From Wuchereria bancrofti (Eukaryota > Nematoda > Chromadorea > Rhabditida > Onchocercidae), in the NCBI GenBank assembly GCA_005281725.1, contig SSBO01000003.1, positions 4,588,495 to 4,652,494 of the forward strand: a DNA stretch of 64,000 bases. Direction: 5' to 3'. Of this stretch, positions 61,601 to 64,000 are shown piece after piece (within the stretch, counting starts at the first letter, position 1; each line of letters opens with the position of its first letter). The translations under genes and the position numbers were made by a program. The notes beneath the pieces are model-generated. The model did no database searches. It worked only from the letters and a program-made list of their open reading frames with translations, and was not told where the DNA came from.

Positions 61601-64000
61601 ATCACGAATAAACGCTGCGTGAAATTTTTCATCTAGAATCATGTTTTGATTGTAAATGATATCCTGAAAGCATGAAGCTACTATTTCGCATTTTTTTAGC
61701 TATGTGATGAATTCGTGATTTATTAAATCTTGCATTACTTTTAAATCGATTTAAACAAGAATGTTATACTTGTATGGTTCCTCTCGAACAAAATTTCCAA
61801 ATTAAAAACATATTTTCGCCTTGGTTAAATACTATCCCAATAAATATGTTCAAATTATCGTGTACTGCTGCCTTCATCTGTAAACATCAAATCAGAAATA
61901 TCGAATCAGAAAAATTAAAAGTTTCATGAAACTATGAAAGAAACAATTTACTTGCGAGAGAAGCTTTAAATCTTCTCGACCAAATTTTATTGGACGGCGC
62001 TGTGGATATAAATGATAAGTGACATGAGTATTAACGCCAACAAGTGCATGCTTCTTTTGCCCAATACTTGATTCACTCATTTTCGTAATCGAACTTCCCA
62101 CTGATTTCTGAAATAGAAGTTTTGAAATTAATTTTTTTAACGCCTAGCTGTTCAACTACGTTTATTCAGTTAAATTTACTAATTACCGTATGATTAAAAG
62201 TAATACATTTCAATTTCCAATCAATAAAGATTTCATTTAGTAAAATCATTAGAATGAACAATTTATCGAAAAACACAGGCTTAATTGTTTGAAATTCGAA
62301 AATTTGTCTCATCAATACTTTGCTTCAAGTCGTTAAGTTGATTGATAGAACCTACCATTGATTTCAATTGTTCTTCATCCAATATTTTTATATCGTCTTT
62401 GTATATGCGCCAAGGCATTTTGCGGAGCGTGTGTGATTCGCTACGAAATAATGTGATATTTATAGCTTATTAAAATGGAATTTTCGAAAAAAAGAAAATT
62501 AGGATTTCTGCATGATTAATAGAGTTATACTTACTAGCATCGAAAAATATAATAAAATAGCAAGAGAAGCGTAACAAGTGAAATTAGTATACTGCCAAAA
62601 ATAATTTCGATCAAGTAAGAGCACTTCTCATTATGAAAACCACAAATAGGTTCATCTAATGGCAACAGACCATCACGACTAGGCCAAAATCCCGTTATCA
62701 CATCCGTCACCAACTGTAATTGATCTTAGATTTTAAATCCACTTAGAATGTTCGCTTCGCTTTAAAAATTATTTCATGTCTCTTCCTTACTGATGGACAG
62801 TGTTGAACACTGATTGATGGAATTTTATTTAAAGCAAAAGATGAGCAAAGAAGTTATCAGCTGAGAAATTTTGATGTCATCAGATTTGTCCTTATCCATT
62901 CGTTTCAAGAAGCAGATCCTACCAAATCATAGCATCCAAACTTGTTAAGTATCCCGTCACAGTTTGGTTTCAATTTTGAACTCATGTTAACAATCTTAGA
63001 GATTTTCTTTCCATTTGCTGGCACATAGAAAGCTGCCAAATTTGGCACGCGATCTGCTAAATCATCCATCATAATTGAACCTGTCGTACCTCCTGCAGAT
63101 AAATAGCAATTTTGGATTGTCGCTTTACTAATAAAGGAAGTGAAATCATTCAAAACCTTCAAACTTCAAACGTCTCATCTTATTCCAAATAAGTTTCCCA
63201 TTATTAAATAGAGAAGGATCGTTCGTCTCGTTCAAAAGTGCTCGTATAGCATATGCATATAGGATCAATGCATCGTATATATGCAAGTAGGAATAGATAT
63301 TATCCTGAAAATGATAAGAAAATTTTCAAATGGTATTTTTTTAATGATATTTCTCTTACTTCAGTTATATCTCGGAAATTTTCTGCATTTTAGGATTCAG
63401 CCATCTATAAAAAGACAAATACGTTGTTTATATTTAGCTCCAAGAATAATATTCTCTTTAATTAAAGCCGCCACAAATAATAATGACAGCAGATCTTAAC
63501 AAAATCGATAAAGTCTGCCTTGCAGTTATCTTGATTATACTCTTACTGTAAGCAACAAGTTTTTATTGACTCAAGTGTTGTCTCATAGAATTCATTCATC
63601 TTTCCATTTCCATGAATTTATGAAATGTTCATTTTGCTTACCAAATCCAAAACATTACGCGACAATCCTTTTGATTCAATTTTGGTTAAAAATTTGGTAA
63701 TATATTCGCCATCAAAACCGGTCGCATCATCAATATAAAAATTTATATTATTAGTTGCACATTTTAAGGTTTAACAATTCACTCAAGCCAAAATGATTAG
63801 AAAAGGAATAAACTGATATATTATATCATTTTTATAAAGGCCAAACGTCTGTTGCAATCCATCGATGTTTTGGACGTAAGTCTTAGAATTCATTGCTCGA
63901 TGCTTAATCTAGGTGCTAGCAGTCAATAAGATACCAACTAATGAGACGGAATAATGAGATTCAAGTGAGGGAGAATAAATAAAAGAGTAAATTGAACTAA
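58673..64000 (-). CDS. receptor guanylyl cyclase (5' end outside the window)
   Basis: Membrane receptor making cGMP from GTP. Exons from 5' to 3': about 63882-63850, about 63772-63642, 63304-63157, 63092-62923, 62713-62535, 62440-62356, 62107-61952, 61877-61770, 61663-61592, 61374-61173, 60893-60708, 60458-60289, about 60166-60030, 59935-59743, 59667-59563, 59368-59240, 59023-58892 and 58750-58673. Domains: end of the ANF-type ligand-binding domain ([32 protein letters not shown]); a membrane segment ([19 protein letters not shown]); the kinase-homology domain with [12 protein letters not shown] in place of HRD but DFG kept; a signalling helix ([20 protein letters not shown]); and the cyclase. 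In the cyclase, both metal Asp ([14 protein letters not shown]), the guanine-selecting Glu and Cys (VETIGD, RYCLFGD) and the catalytic Asn/Arg (NEASRMES) are intact, so an active guanylyl rather than adenylyl cyclase is expected. Two junctions (near 63772 and 60166) lack a canonical AG acceptor. Nematodes have many gcy genes; which one this is cannot be told. Confidence 0.93.

Noticed and set aside
1..64000. Wolbachia or other bacterial insertions, CRISPR arrays, rRNA or complete tRNA genes
   Set aside because: Looked for and not seen: no long intronless bacterial frames, no regularly spaced repeats, and only one tRNA-like B-box (near 55.56 kb).

Overview
The window is metazoan nuclear DNA, very AT-rich, with genes split into many small exons separated by mostly short GT-AG introns. 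Several predicted genes have a TTNCAG/TTTAG-type acceptor only a few bases before the first ATG, as expected for spliced-leader trans-splicing. Together with a C9orf72 (ALFA-1 type) ortholog and a receptor guanylyl cyclase, this points to a nematode. A filarial or related spirurid worm is my guess from the base composition and is not proven. I saw no rRNA, canonical tRNA, CRISPR, plasmid or bacterial gene.

Layout. 1-29.9 kb is gene-poor AT-rich sequence. It holds one candidate minus-strand gene assembled from five phase-compatible exons (430-2813), an odd open stretch at 3232-3609, three CA/TA-type microsatellites, one 42-bp tandem duplication and a few weak small ORFs. 29.9-33.3 kb (plus) is an unrecognised secreted or membrane protein with a signal peptide, a Cys/Pro-rich segment and an RRRKR processing-like site. 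34.4-37.8 kb (plus) is a cytoplasmic-type protein tyrosine phosphatase with an intact HCSAGIGRTG loop. 39.5-44.8 kb (plus) is a 16-exon C9orf72 ortholog with a long Ser/Asp-rich insertion; a 66-codon minus-strand gene is placed divergently just before it. 46.3-47.1 kb (minus) is a three-exon, 81-residue single-pass membrane protein. 48.8-54.2 kb (minus) is a SPATA20/YyaL-type thioredoxin-domain protein, head-to-head with a small two-exon plus-strand gene at 54.4-54.8 kb. 55.4-56.6 kb contains a tRNA-like B-box element and a three-exon minus-strand gene for an unrecognised 109-residue protein. 58.7 kb to the window edge (minus) is a receptor guanylyl cyclase whose 5' end lies outside the window.

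The genes do not form an obvious pathway. Tyrosine dephosphorylation, receptor cGMP signalling, C9orf72 (a DENN/longin protein acting on endolysosomal and autophagy traffic in other animals) and SPATA20 are ordinary single-copy eukaryotic functions. Exon borders were derived by hand from splice motifs and reading phase. Where all phases agree I call the gene with high confidence. Small genes not resembling known families are flagged as candidates that need transcript data.
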